Positions 25,419-34,345 of a stretch of DNA of 64,000 nt are shown piece by piece. How positions within the stretch are numbered: the stretch's first letter is position 1; each line of letters opens with the position of its first letter. The notes under the pieces were generated by a model, which was not told the DNA's origin, did no database searches, and saw nothing but the letters and a program-made list of their open reading frames with translations. Source of the DNA: Lacisediminihabitans sp046156175 (GTDB taxonomy: Bacteria > Actinomycetota > Actinomycetes > Actinomycetales > Microbacteriaceae). The stretch is taken from the NCBI RefSeq assembly GCF_046156175.1, contig NZ_JAYLVL010000002.1, positions 868,001 through 932,000 of the forward strand, read 5' to 3'. The position numbers and the translations under genes are program-made.

Positions 25419-26835
25419 CGATGGGCCTCTCTTCCGCTCGGTGGAACAGCTGTCGCCGGGTACTCGCCGCCAGGGCGGCGGCGAGTGTCACTGTACCAAC
25501 GCGTCCGAGGAACATCGTGGTCGCTAGCACGTACTTCGCGGAGTCCGGAAGGTTCTCGGTGAGGCCGGCGGAGAGCCCGCAGGTCGCGAACGCCGAGATC
25601 ACATCGAAGAGCACGAAGTCGAGCCGTTCGCCGGTGAGCTGGAGAACGACGATCGTCGACACGGCCACCGTGGTCGCCCCCCAGATCACCACGCTGACGG
25701 CGATCCGCACGACATCGGTGGGGATGCGGCGCTCGAAGGCCTCGACCTCGCTGTTGCCGCGGGCTTCCGCGACGGCGGCGAGGAACAGCACCGCGAGGGT
25801 CGTCACCTTGATGCCGCCTGCGGTGGAGGCCGAGCCTCCGCCGATGAACATGAGCATGTCGGTGACGAGCAGGCTCGATCCGTTGAGCTGGCTGACGTCG
25901 ATGGTCGCGAAGCCGCCCGAACGGGTCATCACCGACAGGAAGAACGACTGGAGCACCCGCTGGCTTCCGTCGAGGCCGCCGAAGGTGTGCGGATTGGCGA
26001 ACTCGAGTCCGAAATAGGCGAGGGCGCCGATCACGAGGAGGATTCCGCTCGTGACGAGCGTCAGTTTGGTGTGGAGGGACCAGCGCCGGGGCTTACGAAG
26101 GGTGCGGGAGAGCACGTAGATCACCGGAAAGCCGATGCTGCCGAGCAGCACCCCGAGCATGAGCACCCCGAGAAACCAGAGATCGTGGGCATACGGGGCG
26201 AGCCCCGTGGTGATGGGCACGAAGCCGGTATTGGTGAAGGCCATCGCCGCGAAGTAGATGGACTGCCAGATCGCGTCGGGAAGGTCGACTCCGCCGAGAA
26301 GGATTCGAGGGAGCAGCGCAACGGCGATCACCGCCTCGATGACGAGAGTGCTGATGGCGACTGTGGCGAGCAGGCCGCCGATCTCCCCGAGCCTCACCGC
26401 CTGGCCCTCCGCGATCGGGCCGCGCTGGATCCGCAGCGGGTTGCTGTCGCTCGCGACCATCAATTTCGCCCTCAGGCCGAGCTTGCGCGAGATGACGAGC
26501 CCGAGGATCGACGCGAGGGTCAGTGCCCCGACCCCGCCGATCTCCACACCGACGAGGATGACGCCATTGCCGAAGGCGCTCCAGTTCGTCGCCATATCCA
26601 CGGTCGTGAGCCCGGTGACGCAGACCACCGAGACCGCGGTGAAGAGGGCGTCGGCGAAGCTGGTTCCGGATGGCGCGGCCGTCGCGGCCGGCACCGAGAG
26701 CAGTGCGGTGAAGACGACGATCAGGGCGATGAACACGCCGACGGCGAACCGGGCCGGTGATGCCGAGGCGAGATCTGTGAACGAATCCCGTGCCCGACCG
26801 AGGATCCCGGCGCGCACGAACGGTCTGGTGGCCAT
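25411..26835 (-). CDS. ktrB: Potassium transporter membrane subunit, TrkH/KtrB type
   Basis: 474-residue member of the TrkH/KtrB/HKT superfamily with four membrane-pore-membrane repeats. Pore segments are visible as VVCVTGLTTVDMAT near 75, FTNTGFVPITTGL near 205, MTRSGGFATIDVSQL near 310, and AFATCGLSAGLTENLP near 425, each keeping the filter glycine. First gene of the ktrB-ktrA operon; ATG 26835. Divergent from the ArsR-family gene. Confidence 0.92.
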   Translation of the reverse strand: MATRPFVRAGILGRARDSFTDLASASPARFAVGVFIALIVVFTALLSVPAATAAPSGTSFADALFTAVSVVCVTGLTTVDMATNWSAFGNGVILVGVEIGGVGALTLASILGLVISRKLGLRAKLMVASDSNPLRIQRGPIAEGQAVRLGEIGGLLATVAISTLVIEAVIAVALLPRILLGGVDLPDAIWQSIYFAAMAFTNTGFVPITTGLAPYAHDLWFLGVLMLGVLLGSIGFPVIYVLSRTLRKPRRWSLHTKLTLVTSGILLVIGALAYFGLEFANPHTFGGLDGSQRVLQSFFLSVMTRSGGFATIDVSQLNGSSLLVTDMLMFIGGGSASTAGGIKVTTLAVLFLAAVAEARGNSEVEAFERRIPTDVVRIAVSVVIWGATTVAVSTIVVLQLTGERLDFVLFDVISAFATCGLSAGLTENLPDSAKYVLATTMFLGRVGTVTLAAALAASTRRQLFHRAEERPIVG

Positions 26836-26894
26836 CAGTCCCCTCGCGACAGGTTGTCATGGTACCCCCGTGTCGTGCCCGGTAGCCTGTCGGA

Positions 26895-27416
26895 ATGGCT
26901 GACATCTTTGACGTGGTTGCCGATGCGACCCGACGCGACCTCCTGCGGGTGCTGCTCGACCGGTACACGGCATCCGACACCGCGCACGGTCGAGCGAGCG
27001 CGGGTGAGATCAGCGTCGGTGAGATCGTCGAGAAGCTCGGGCTGAGCCAGCCGACCGTGTCGAAGCATCTGAAGGTGTTGCGGGATCACGACCTGGTGAC
27101 CGTGCGGGAAGAGGGTCAGCACCGCTATTACAGTCTCGACACGAGCCCGCTTGAAGACCTCGAGGATTGGCTCATCCCCTTTTTGAGTGCGGACTTCGAT
27201 GGAGGCATCGACGAGGGCTCGACGGTGTTCGCGGCGTGGTCGGGCGTTCAGGTGCCCGAGCCGTTCCGGCGTGCGGCTGAGACGCTGCAGCATCCCACGG
27301 ATGCGGGCACTGCGATCGGCCGCCGGGCCGCCGAGGCGAGCATCCGGCTGCAGGATGCCCAGCACGATCTGGAGCGCCGGGTGATCGAACCGATCAAGAA
27401 GAAGCTCGGTCGCTAG
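26895..27416 (+). CDS. ArsR family winged-helix regulator
   Basis: 173 residues. N-terminal ADIFDVVADATRRDLLRVLL and VEKLGLSQPTVSKHLKVLRD, plus HRYYSLDTSPL, make an ArsR-type DNA-binding domain to about residue 90. No CxC metal-binding pair is present, so it is not an arsenite sensor. The C-terminal 80 residues end in a basic helix (RRVIEPIKKKLGR). ATG 26895 follows a GTG-rich leader without a clear ribosome site. It is 59 bp from divergent ktrB, but its targets are unknown. Confidence 0.84.
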   Translation: MADIFDVVADATRRDLLRVLLDRYTASDTAHGRASAGEISVGEIVEKLGLSQPTVSKHLKVLRDHDLVTVREEGQHRYYSLDTSPLEDLEDWLIPFLSADFDGGIDEGSTVFAAWSGVQVPEPFRRAAETLQHPTDAGTAIGRRAAEASIRLQDAQHDLERRVIEPIKKKLGR

Positions 27417-27579
27417 GGCGATCGTTGGTCCGTTCGGCCGCGCAGCGCGTCTCGCCCGAACTGGGCTGTTGCCAGCGAGTCACATTAGCCCCTACAGTTA
27501 CCGATTAGCACTCCAGTACCACAGGCGATCGAGTGTGTCTGTTCCCAATATCGCTGGAACCTGACAAGGGGCACCCGAC

Positions 27580-27774
27580 ATGGCACGCGATCTCTCCGAG
27601 GTGCGCTTTCTCACGGTGGCGGAAGTCGCCGACATGATGCGGGTATCGAAGATGACGGTCTACCGTCTCGTTCACGCCGGCGAGTTGCCCGCGATCCGCT
27701 TCGGCCGGTCCTTCCGGGTGCCGGAGTCCGCGGTAGTCGCGGCCATCGACACGCCGATCTCCGACGTCGGTTAG
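27580..27774 (+). CDS. BldC-like helix-turn-helix protein
   Basis: 64-residue MerR-type DNA-binding protein of the excisionase/BldC family: FLTVAEVADMMRVSKMTVYR as the helix-turn-helix and LPAIRFGRSFRVPESAV as the wing. Chromosomal BldC homologues in actinobacteria bind direct repeats and control development or growth-phase genes. ATG 27580 follows caaggggc. It stands alone, so it is a housekeeping BldC homologue rather than a phage excisionase. Confidence 0.82.
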   Translation: MARDLSEVRFLTVAEVADMMRVSKMTVYRLVHAGELPAIRFGRSFRVPESAVVAAIDTPISDVG

Positions 27775-27961
27775 CCCGGCCCCTCCCGCCGTCGGCAGGC
27801 ACGAGGTCGCGCACGTGGTGTCGCCGTCCCGTGGCGGGGGATACGCCGGTTCGCGGCGGTCCCGCTGCGTCCCGGCGGGAGTTACGACTCCCACCGCGAG
27901 GTGTTTTCCGCGCCGCGATGCTCGTGCCGGGTACCGGATGCCCCGCCGCGACGCCCCCCGG

Positions 27962-27991
27962 TTAGCACGTCGACAGCCGGACGGCTAAGAT
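27962..27991 (+). promoter_or_regulatory. Putative promoter for bS22
   Basis: TTAGCA (27962-27967) and TAAGAT (27986-27991) are 18 bp apart, about 70 nt before the bS22 start. The 285-bp gap before it (27775-28059) has no other gene; a small AGCCG..CGGCT hairpin overlaps the spacer. Confidence 0.4.
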
Positions 27992-28059
27992 AGCCCGAGG
28001 CAATTTTTCCGTGGTTCTGATCGAATCCGGTCGTCTTCCGAACAACAGTTGAGGTCTTT

Positions 28060-28158
28060 ATGGGTTCCGTAATCAAGAAGCGTCGCAAGCGCATGGCGAA
28101 GAAGAAGCACCGCAAGCTGCTTCGCAAGACTCGTCACCAGCGTCGCAACAAGAAGTAG
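28060..28158 (+). CDS. Small ribosomal subunit protein bS22 (AURKAIP1/COX24 domain)
   Basis: A 32-residue, extremely basic protein, MGSVIKKRRKRMAKKKHRK at its start. It matches the mycobacterial 30S protein bS22 (AURKAIP1/COX24 domain) nearly residue for residue in the first 25 positions. It binds near the decoding site of the small subunit. ATG 28060 has a gagg site 5 nt upstream. Often missed by gene callers because of its size. Followed by a strong terminator. Confidence 0.92.
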   Translation: MGSVIKKRRKRMAKKKHRKLLRKTRHQRRNKK

Positions 28159-28200
28159 CGTCGTGTGAGGGGTCGCGCCCCGTGCGCGGCCCGACTACCG

Positions 28201-28235
28201 AGCGCCAGGCCTATCCGGCTTGGCGCTTTGTGTTT
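28201..28235 (+). terminator. Intrinsic terminator after bS22
   Basis: An 11-bp stem AGCGCCAGGCC (28201-28211) / GGCTTGGCGCT (28217-28227) with one G-U pair and a 5-nt loop, followed by tttgtgtttt. The stem overlaps the last codons of the convergent phosphatase gene. Confidence 0.75.
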
Positions 28236-28990
28236 TCCGTGCGCACGGCACGGCCCTCGCGACGAACCCGTCGCACCGCCGCCCGGATGCTCGCGGGGTC
28301 GAGCCGCATGATCGGCCAGTCGTGCGTTCGCGCGTGCGCGGCGAGCGCGGCATCCGGGTTCACTACTATGCGGTTGCCCACCAGCTCGAGCAGGGGGATG
28401 TCGTTGCGGGAATCCGAATAGGCCCAGCAGTCCGCGAGATCCGCTCCGAGAGAGGTCGCAAGCTCCTCGGCCGCGATCGCCTTGCGGGCGCCGTGCAGCA
28501 CGGGACCGTCGAATTCGCCGGTGAGTTTGCCGTCCTGGGCCCGCAGCATCGTTCCGAGGGCGCCGGTGAGGCCGAGCCGACGGGCGATCACCGCAGCGAT
28601 GTCCACGGGCGCGGCCGTGATCAGCCAGACCTCGTGTCCCTTACGCAGGTGCTCGCGCGCGAGTTCGACCGTCTCCGGCCAGAGCCGCGACTCGATCTCG
28701 CGCTCGTACACATCATCGGCGAGCGTGGTGAGTTCGTCGGCGGGAAGCCCCTTCGCGAGTCCCAGGGCACGTTCCTGCGCGCTGGCGAAGTGCTTGACGT
28801 TCTCCCCGACCGTCACGAATCGCAGCTGGTGCCATCCGAAACTGAGCAGGTCGCGCACTCCGACATGACCGCGCTTCCAGGCGGCACGGCTCACGTGGTA
28901 CGCGCTGGCGCCGTGAAGCAGGGTGTTGTCGACGTCGAAGAACGCGACGATCGGGCGCGCGGACGCCGAGTCGGGCTGTGAGGCTGGCAT
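28211..28990 (-). CDS. HAD-IB family hydrolase (SerB-like phosphatase)
   Basis: 259-residue HAD phosphatase. Catalytic motif I VAFFDVDNTLLHGAS, motif II VWLITAAPV, motif III with SDSRNDIPLLELVGN carrying the Asp residues. The HAD-IB group removes phosphate from small metabolites or lipids; an actinobacterial subset acts in glycerophospholipid turnover. Start set at ATG 28990, where similarity begins; ATG 29025 would add 12 residues and neither has a clear ribosome site. It may be co-regulated with the divergent glutaredoxin-like gene. Confidence 0.82.
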   Translation of the reverse strand: MPASQPDSASARPIVAFFDVDNTLLHGASAYHVSRAAWKRGHVGVRDLLSFGWHQLRFVTVGENVKHFASAQERALGLAKGLPADELTTLADDVYEREIESRLWPETVELAREHLRKGHEVWLITAAPVDIAAVIARRLGLTGALGTMLRAQDGKLTGEFDGPVLHGARKAIAAEELATSLGADLADCWAYSDSRNDIPLLELVGNRIVVNPDAALAAHARTHDWPIMRLDPASIRAAVRRVRREGRAVRTENTKRQAG

Positions 28991-29062
28991 GTCGCACCAT
29001 GCTACGCGGGAGTTCTGGGCCATTCGCCGCACGGCCCCGCGCAACGCCGATACTGTTGTTTC

Positions 29063-29329
29063 GTGTCCACGGCAGCCATCACCCTCATCGGCAAGCCGGG
29101 GTGTCACATGTGCGACGCCGCCCGCGAGACGATCGGCACCGTCATCGACCAACTGCGGTCTGACGCCTCCGCTCCTGTCATCACCATGGAGGAGTTGTCG
29201 ATCTTCGATGACGAGGCCCTGCTCGATCGCTATGCGGACGAGATCCCGGTCGTGCTGATCAACGGGCGCGTGCACAACATCTGGCGCGTGGATCCCGAGC
29301 GGTTGCGCGCCGCCCTATTGGAGGTCTAG
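29063..29329 (+). CDS. Glutaredoxin family protein (DUF836)
   Basis: 88-residue thioredoxin-fold protein with a CxxC active site in GKPGCHMCDAAR, and the cis-proline region EIPVVLINGR. DUF836-type proteins are small redox carriers of unknown partner. GTG 29063. It is 3 nt from the next gene, so they share a transcript. Confidence 0.85.
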   Translation: MSTAAITLIGKPGCHMCDAARETIGTVIDQLRSDASAPVITMEELSIFDDEALLDRYADEIPVVLINGRVHNIWRVDPERLRAALLEV

Positions 29330-29332
29330 AAG

Positions 29333-29632
29333 ATGCTCAAACACGTCGTGTCCTGGAAGGTCGCGGATGCCGCGAGCCCGGAAGGCCAGCAGAAGATCGC
29401 CTCGATCGTCGCGGGCCTCGAATCGCTCGTGGGCGTCGTGCCGTCGATCCGCGCGCTGAGCGCGGGGCCGACGGTGGTGACCGGCCCCAACCACTGGGAT
29501 CTCGCTCTCATCGTGGACTTCGACGACGAGGTCGGCCTCGAGGCCTACCAGGTGCACCCGGAGCATCAGAAGGTCGGAGCCTTCATCCGCTCCCAGGTCA
29601 CCGCGCAGGCTTCGGTCGACTTCCTGGTCTGA
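29333..29632 (+). CDS. Dabb family protein (stress-responsive alpha/beta barrel)
   Basis: 99 residues of the Dabb ferredoxin-like dimer family: LKHVVSWKVADAASPEG at the start, LESLVGVVPSIRAL, and YQVHPEHQKVGAFIRS near the C-terminus, which is the diagnostic HP-x-H block. The role is unknown in most bacteria. Immediately follows the glutaredoxin-like gene; ATG 29333. Confidence 0.86.
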   Translation: MLKHVVSWKVADAASPEGQQKIASIVAGLESLVGVVPSIRALSAGPTVVTGPNHWDLALIVDFDDEVGLEAYQVHPEHQKVGAFIRSQVTAQASVDFLV

Positions 29633-29643
29633 GAACGCAGGGT

Positions 29644-30204
29644 CTAGCGGTTCTTGGCGGCGGCTTCCGCTTCGGCGCGAGAGTCGTAGACGGGCTCGTC
29701 GAGCACGTACACCAGGTCTTCGTTGGGAGCCACGAGCAGCAGGTCGGTTTCTTCGTCGGCGGCCTGGAAGTCCGCGGACACCAGCAGCTCGTTGTTGAGA
29801 TGCACCGTGAGGATGCCGCTGCCGGTCTCGAGCGAGGCCACCTCGAGCGCGCTCACCGGTTTGCCGCCGGCCCGTTCGAGCAGCGTGGAGACCGCCGCCC
29901 CCACTCCCGTGCCCGCCGCGAGGAACGCCTTCTCGTCGATGACGGTGTAGTCGTAGCGGGTGCGCACGGTGAAGGTGAGCTCCTCCGCTTCTTCGTCCGC
30001 TTCTTCGTCCTCATCGTCGTAGAGATCGTCGAGCGCCTCGCCATAGGCACCCACCGCCTCCCACAGCTCGCGGTCGACCTCGACCGCGGCGTCGTCCTGA
30101 TCCGTGCCGGAGGCAAGGAGGGCGATGTGGGTCTCGAGGATCGTCTGCAGGTCGCGGCCCGCCTCGATGGCGGCCTGGCGGGGGTCGGGGGCGTCGTTGT
30201 TCAT
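29644..30204 (-). CDS. Hypothetical acidic protein
   Basis: 186 residues, no recognised family. An N-terminal helical half (AIEAGRDLQTILETHIALL) is followed by a strongly acidic linker of Asp/Glu (LYDDEDEEADEEAEEL, about residues 67-82), then a beta-rich domain (TVRTRYDYTVIDEKAF, VHLNNELLVSADF). No signal peptide or membrane segment. ATG 30204 chosen because the acidic/basic composition changes upstream. Probably cytosolic and lineage-restricted. Confidence 0.6.
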   Translation of the reverse strand: MNNDAPDPRQAAIEAGRDLQTILETHIALLASGTDQDDAAVEVDRELWEAVGAYGEALDDLYDDEDEEADEEAEELTFTVRTRYDYTVIDEKAFLAAGTGVGAAVSTLLERAGGKPVSALEVASLETGSGILTVHLNNELLVSADFQAADEETDLLLVAPNEDLVYVLDEPVYDSRAEAEAAAKNR

Positions 30205-30240
30205 GCAGGTCACGGTAGCAGGCACGCCCCCGTACAGCAC

Positions 30241-30270
30241 GGATGCCCACGGCCTTAGCCGCGGGCATCC
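30241..30270. terminator. Hairpin between two minus-strand genes
   Basis: GGATGCCCACGG (30241-30252) and CCGCGGGCATCC (30259-30270) pair over 12 bp with one mismatch around a 6-nt loop. It lies just downstream of the YegP-like gene on the minus strand. No T-run, so termination is moderate at best. Confidence 0.5.
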
Positions 30271-30291
30271 ATCATGAATCGGGGGCGGGCG

Positions 30292-30474
30292 CTACTCGAT
30301 CTCGACGACCGGGGCGTCTGCCGCGTTCTTCTTGATCGACTCGATGCCGTTCTTCGCGCCAGCCTTGGAGGAGTAGCCCTCCGAGGACAGCGCGATGACC
30401 TCACCGTTGCCGGCCTTGAGGCGGAAACGGTATTCGCCGCCCTTGTCGGTGTAGAGCTCGAACTTTCCAGCCAT
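30292..30474 (-). CDS. YegP/DUF1508 single-repeat protein
   Basis: 60 residues containing one complete DUF1508 unit: FELYTDKGGEYRFRLKAGNG, then EVIALSSEGYSSKAGAKNGI, then ESIKKNAADAP. Many homologues carry two such units in tandem; this one has one. Function unknown; often linked to stress. ATG 30474 defined by the start of the domain, since the open frame upstream has no homology. Confidence 0.85.
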   Translation of the reverse strand: MAGKFELYTDKGGEYRFRLKAGNGEVIALSSEGYSSKAGAKNGIESIKKNAADAPVVEIE

Positions 30475-30695
30475 CAGGATGCCTGCTTTCTCGTCGGGAC
30501 GGGCGACCTTGCCCATGTCAGGACCAACTCTAGGGACGGGGTCGAATTCGGTCCAGAGCCGAATTCTCGGCACAGCGCGACTCGTCGAGCCGACCCGACC
30601 GTTGTGAGGCGGTGGACCGGATTGTGGCGGAACGGACGCGCTGTCCGGCATCGTTCACGGGAATCCCGCAGCAGCGCAAAACGTAGACTGGGCGA

Positions 30696-31334
30696 GTGGC
30701 TGCATCCCTGATCCACCTCGTCCGGCACGGAGAGGTCTATAACCCGGAGGGCATCCTTTATGGGCGGCTGCCGGGCTACCACCTTTCGGAGCTCGGGCAG
30801 CGGATGGCGACGGCCGCAGCGGGTCAACTCGCCGGTCATCCGATCACGGCGCTGTATGCCAGCCCGTTGCAGCGCGCGCAGGAATCCGCGGCGCCCTGGG
30901 GAGTGAGGTTCGGCCTCGACATCGTGACCGATGAGCGACTGATCGAGCCGACCAACCGGTTCGAGGGAAAGAAGTTCGAGTTCGGCCCGGCGGTGCTCAC
31001 CAAGCCCAGCATGTGGCGATGGGTAATCAACCCCTGGAAGCCGAGCTGGGGTGAGCCCTATGTGAGCGTCATCGATCGGATGATGTCCGCGATCGGCGAC
31101 GCCTGGGATAGGGCGGACGGCGGCGAGGTCGTGATGGTGAGCCATCAGATGCCCATCGTGATGGTGCAGCGATTCGTCGCCCGAAAGCGACCGTTCCACG
31201 ACCCGCGCGAACGACGCTGTCATCTGTCGAGCATCACGACCCTGCGCAAAGACGGCGACTCCTTCGTCGAGGTCGGTTATCAGGACCCCGCGGCAGAGCT
31301 GTTGGCCGGATCGATCGACACGGGTGCGGTGTGA
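30696..31334 (+). CDS. Histidine phosphatase family protein
   Basis: 212-residue phosphoglycerate-mutase-like phosphatase with catalytic LVRHGEVYNPEG at the start and VMVSHQMPIVMV with the second His. In actinobacteria this gene leads the cytochrome c maturation cluster, as here: GTG 30696, and its stop overlaps the next start (GTGTGA). Substrate unknown; its role in cytochrome maturation is not established. Confidence 0.87.
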   Translation: MAASLIHLVRHGEVYNPEGILYGRLPGYHLSELGQRMATAAAGQLAGHPITALYASPLQRAQESAAPWGVRFGLDIVTDERLIEPTNRFEGKKFEFGPAVLTKPSMWRWVINPWKPSWGEPYVSVIDRMMSAIGDAWDRADGGEVVMVSHQMPIVMVQRFVARKRPFHDPRERRCHLSSITTLRKDGDSFVEVGYQDPAAELLAGSIDTGAV

Positions 31335-31921
31335 GAGCGCGCCTCACGGTGGCCGCGGCACTCGTGGTCGGAGCCCTCGCTCTCAGCGGCTGCAGTTCCG
31401 ACTCGCTCGCCAAGGACTACGGCAACGGCGGCGCCAACTACACGGATGACTCCGGTCTGCCCGTGCAGATCCCTGCCGCCAAACGCACGACACCGATCGA
31501 CTTCACCGGAACCACCGTCGACGGCAAGACGCTCACCGTCTCCGACGACCGCGCCCCGGTGACCGTCGTCAACTTCTGGTACGCGAACTGCGCGCCCTGT
31601 CGAGCAGAGGCGCCCTTCCTGCAGGGGCTCTACGAGAAGTACCAGTCCGACGGGGTCAAGTTCGTCGGCGTCAACATCTTCGACCAGTCACCTGGCGCCC
31701 TCTCCTTCGAGAAGACCTACAAGATCACCTATCCCTCGGTGATGGATGTCGACAGCGGCGCCGCGAGGATCGCGTTTGCCGGAGCCGTCGCCCCCACCGC
31801 CACCCCCACCACCTTCGTGCTGGATGCCAAGGGCCGCATCGCCGCCCGCATCGTCGGCCAGCTCGAGTCCCAGTCCATCCTGAATACCCTCATTTCCGAC
31901 ACGCTGGCCGAGAGCAAGTAG
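31331..31921 (+). CDS. resA: TlpA/ResA-like thiol-disulfide lipoprotein
   Basis: Membrane-anchored thioredoxin-like reductase that keeps apocytochrome c haem-binding cysteines reduced. 196 residues. N-terminal signal ends in a lipobox LSGC (Cys20), so it is a lipoprotein facing out. The active site is NFWYANCAPCRAEAPFLQ (CAPC), and the cis-Pro loop TATPTTFVLD follows. GTG 31331. It sits between the phosphatase and ccdA with overlapping stops and starts. Confidence 0.88.
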   Translation: MRARLTVAAALVVGALALSGCSSDSLAKDYGNGGANYTDDSGLPVQIPAAKRTTPIDFTGTTVDGKTLTVSDDRAPVTVVNFWYANCAPCRAEAPFLQGLYEKYQSDGVKFVGVNIFDQSPGALSFEKTYKITYPSVMDVDSGAARIAFAGAVAPTATPTTFVLDAKGRIAARIVGQLESQSILNTLISDTLAESK

Positions 31922-32676
31922 TGGACATCAGGAATCTGATCCTGGAGGGCAACCTCGGATTGGCGCTGCCCATCGCGCTGCTGGCCGGTCTCGTCGCCTT
32001 CGCTTCTCCGTGCGTGCTTCCGCTTCTGCCGGGCTACCTCGCCTACATCGGGGGATTCGCCGGCAGCGCGGAGAAGAACGTACAGGGCGCCCGGCAGCGC
32101 GGACGTCTTCTGCTCGGCGTGGCGCTCTTCGTGCTCGGATTCAGCGTCGTGTTCATCACCCTGAACCTGCTTGCGGCTGCCGCCGGCGCTCTGCTGATCC
32201 CCTGGCTCGGACTCATCACCCGCATCGCCGGCGTGGTCCTCATCCTGATGGGGCTCGTCTTCGTGGGGCAGTTCACCTTCCTCCAGCGCGAGTTCAAGCC
32301 CCGGTGGCGCACCACCACCGGCCTTGCCGGCGCGCCCCTGCTCGGTATCGTCTTCGGCCTCGGCTGGGTGCCGTGCATCGGGCCGACCCTGGCAGCGGTC
32401 CTCTCGTTCAGCATGGGCAGCGGCAACGCCTGGCGCGGGGTGCTCCTCGGCGTCGTCTACTGTCTCGGTCTCGGCATCCCCTTCCTGCTCGTGGCACTCG
32501 GCCTCAACTGGGTCACCGGCTCGGTGGCCTGGCTCAAGCGCCACATCCGCGTGATCAACATCGTCGGCGGATCGCTGCTCATCCTGATCGGACTGCTCAT
32601 GGTCTCCGGTCTCTGGCAGCTCATCGTCAACCAGCTGCAGGGGGTGATCGTTGGAAACTATGAGTCGCCCCTCTGA
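31921..32676 (+). CDS. ccdA: Cytochrome c biogenesis protein CcdA
   Basis: Six-helix membrane protein carrying reducing equivalents from cytosolic thioredoxin to ResA. 251 residues; the two reactive cysteines are in FASPCVLPLLPGYL (helix 1) and GWVPCIGPTLAAV (helix 4). GTG 31921 overlaps the resA stop by one nucleotide. The third component of system II cytochrome c maturation in this operon. Confidence 0.93.
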   Translation: MDIRNLILEGNLGLALPIALLAGLVAFASPCVLPLLPGYLAYIGGFAGSAEKNVQGARQRGRLLLGVALFVLGFSVVFITLNLLAAAAGALLIPWLGLITRIAGVVLILMGLVFVGQFTFLQREFKPRWRTTTGLAGAPLLGIVFGLGWVPCIGPTLAAVLSFSMGSGNAWRGVLLGVVYCLGLGIPFLLVALGLNWVTGSVAWLKRHIRVINIVGGSLLILIGLLMVSGLWQLIVNQLQGVIVGNYESPL

Positions 32677-34345
32677 TCACATCGATTCCCCCGCACCCGC
32701 ACCTCGCGACGGCATAACCCAGCCGAAGCTCGGCCCGATCGGGTATGTCCGCTTCTTCTGGCGGCAGCTCACCAGCATGCGCACCGCGCTCTTCCTGCTG
32801 TTGCTGCTGGCAATCGCCGCGGTGCCCGGATCCGTCTTCCCCCAGCGCAGCTCCGACCCCAACGGGGTGACGCAGTACTTCACGAACAACCCCTCGGCAG
32901 CGCCGGTGCTCGACAAACTGCAGCTCTTCGACGTCTACACCTCGGCGTGGTTCTCGGCGATCTACCTTCTGTTGTTCATCTCGCTGATCGGATGCGTCAT
33001 CCCGCGCACGATCCACCACGCCAAGGCCCTCGCCTCTCCGCCGCCGAAGACCCCCGCACGACTCGAGCGCCTCGGCGCCTTCAGCGCATTCGAGATCGAA
33101 CCGGATGCCACCGGCCCCACACTCACGGCGGCCTCCGCCGTCGATTCCGGCCGCGCCGTGCTGCGCAAGGCGGGGTATCGCGTCAAGCTGTTCGACGGTC
33201 GCGGACCCGATGGCCCCGAGTTCTCCGCCTCAGCCGAGCGCGGTTACCTGCGGGAGACCGGCAACCTGGTCTTCCACATCTCCCTCATCGGCATCCTCCT
33301 CGCCGTGGGAGTCGGCGGCGGTGTCGGCTACACCGGCCAGAAGGTGCTGGTGGTCGGGCAGGCCTTCGCCAACGTGCGCCTCACCTTCGACTCCTTCACC
33401 AAGGGGCGCTTCTTCTCGGACAGTGACCTGCAGCCCTACCGGCTGCGCCTCGACAAGTTCGCCGTGAAGTACGAGGAGAAGAACGACAACGCCCTCGGCC
33501 AGCCGATCGACTACACCGCGGATGTCACGACCTTCGACTCCACGGGCAAGGCCACGAAGGCCGTGGTCAAGGTGAACGACCCGCTGCGCCTCGGCGGCAA
33601 CGACATCTACCTGCTGGGCAACGGTTACGCCCCCTGGGTCACCGTGAAGAATCCGGCGGGCAAGGTCGTCTATTCGGAGCCCGTGCCGTTCCTCGCGCAA
33701 GACGCCAACCTCACCTCGCTCGGCATCATCAAGGTGCCGGACGGACTCGCCTCGCAGCTCGGCATGCGGGCGTTCTTCTACCCGACGGCCGCCGAGAGCA
33801 CGGATGGGGTACTGGGCTCGGTCTATCCCGACCTGCGCAACCCCGTGCTCTCCCTCGTCGTCTTCAAGGGCGACCTGGGCATCAACAAGGGCGTTCCCAA
33901 GTCGGTGTTCGTGCTCGACACGGACAAGATGACCCCGCTCGCGGGACCGGGAACCGCCGATGGCACCTCGGCTCTTCGGCTGAAGCCGGGGGAGACCGCG
34001 CAGATCCCGGGCGGCCTCGGATCCATCACCTTCGAGAACAAGGCGCCCGTCGCAGACAAGGCCGACCTGTCGAAGAGTGTGCAGCGCTTCGTCTCGTTCG
34101 ACGTGCACCGCGACCCCACCCAGGGCTGGGTGCTGTTCTTCGCCATCTGCGTGCTCGCCGGCCTGCTGACCTCGCTGTTCATCCCGCGTCGTCGCCTCTG
34201 GATCAAGGTGATCGAGCTCTCGGGTGGCCGCATGAGGATCGAATACGCCGGCCTTGCGCGCGGTGAGGACCCGACGCTGGAGGCCGCGGTCACAGCCATC
34301 GCCCAGCGTCACTCCCAGCAACTCGGGCTTAGGCTGGATCCGTGA
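32660..34345 (+). CDS. resB: Cytochrome c biogenesis protein ResB (Ccs1)
   Basis: Part of the ResB-CcsB haem exporter/synthetase. 561 residues with three N-terminal helices (near 38-55, 95-115, 190-215), a large extracytoplasmic domain (about 220-480), and a last helix near 485-508 (GWVLFFAICVLAGLLTSLF). ATG 32660 (TTG 32651 alternative) overlaps the ccdA end by 17 nt. Long extracellular domain and the QRSSDPNG block are typical of actinobacterial ResB. Confidence 0.92.
   Translation: MSRPSDHIDSPAPAPRDGITQPKLGPIGYVRFFWRQLTSMRTALFLLLLLAIAAVPGSVFPQRSSDPNGVTQYFTNNPSAAPVLDKLQLFDVYTSAWFSAIYLLLFISLIGCVIPRTIHHAKALASPPPKTPARLERLGAFSAFEIEPDATGPTLTAASAVDSGRAVLRKAGYRVKLFDGRGPDGPEFSASAERGYLRETGNLVFHISLIGILLAVGVGGGVGYTGQKVLVVGQAFANVRLTFDSFTKGRFFSDSDLQPYRLRLDKFAVKYEEKNDNALGQPIDYTADVTTFDSTGKATKAVVKVNDPLRLGGNDIYLLGNGYAPWVTVKNPAGKVVYSEPVPFLAQDANLTSLGIIKVPDGLASQLGMRAFFYPTAAESTDGVLGSVYPDLRNPVLSLVVFKGDLGINKGVPKSVFVLDTDKMTPLAGPGTADGTSALRLKPGETAQIPGGLGSITFENKAPVADKADLSKSVQRFVSFDVHRDPTQGWVLFFAICVLAGLLTSLFIPRRRLWIKVIELSGGRMRIEYAGLARGEDPTLEAAVTAIAQRHSQQLGLRLDP

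Noticed and set aside
27580..27774. BldC-like gene as a phage excisionase
   Set aside because: No integrase or phage genes nearby; surrounding genes are core, and length and wing match chromosomal BldC homologues.
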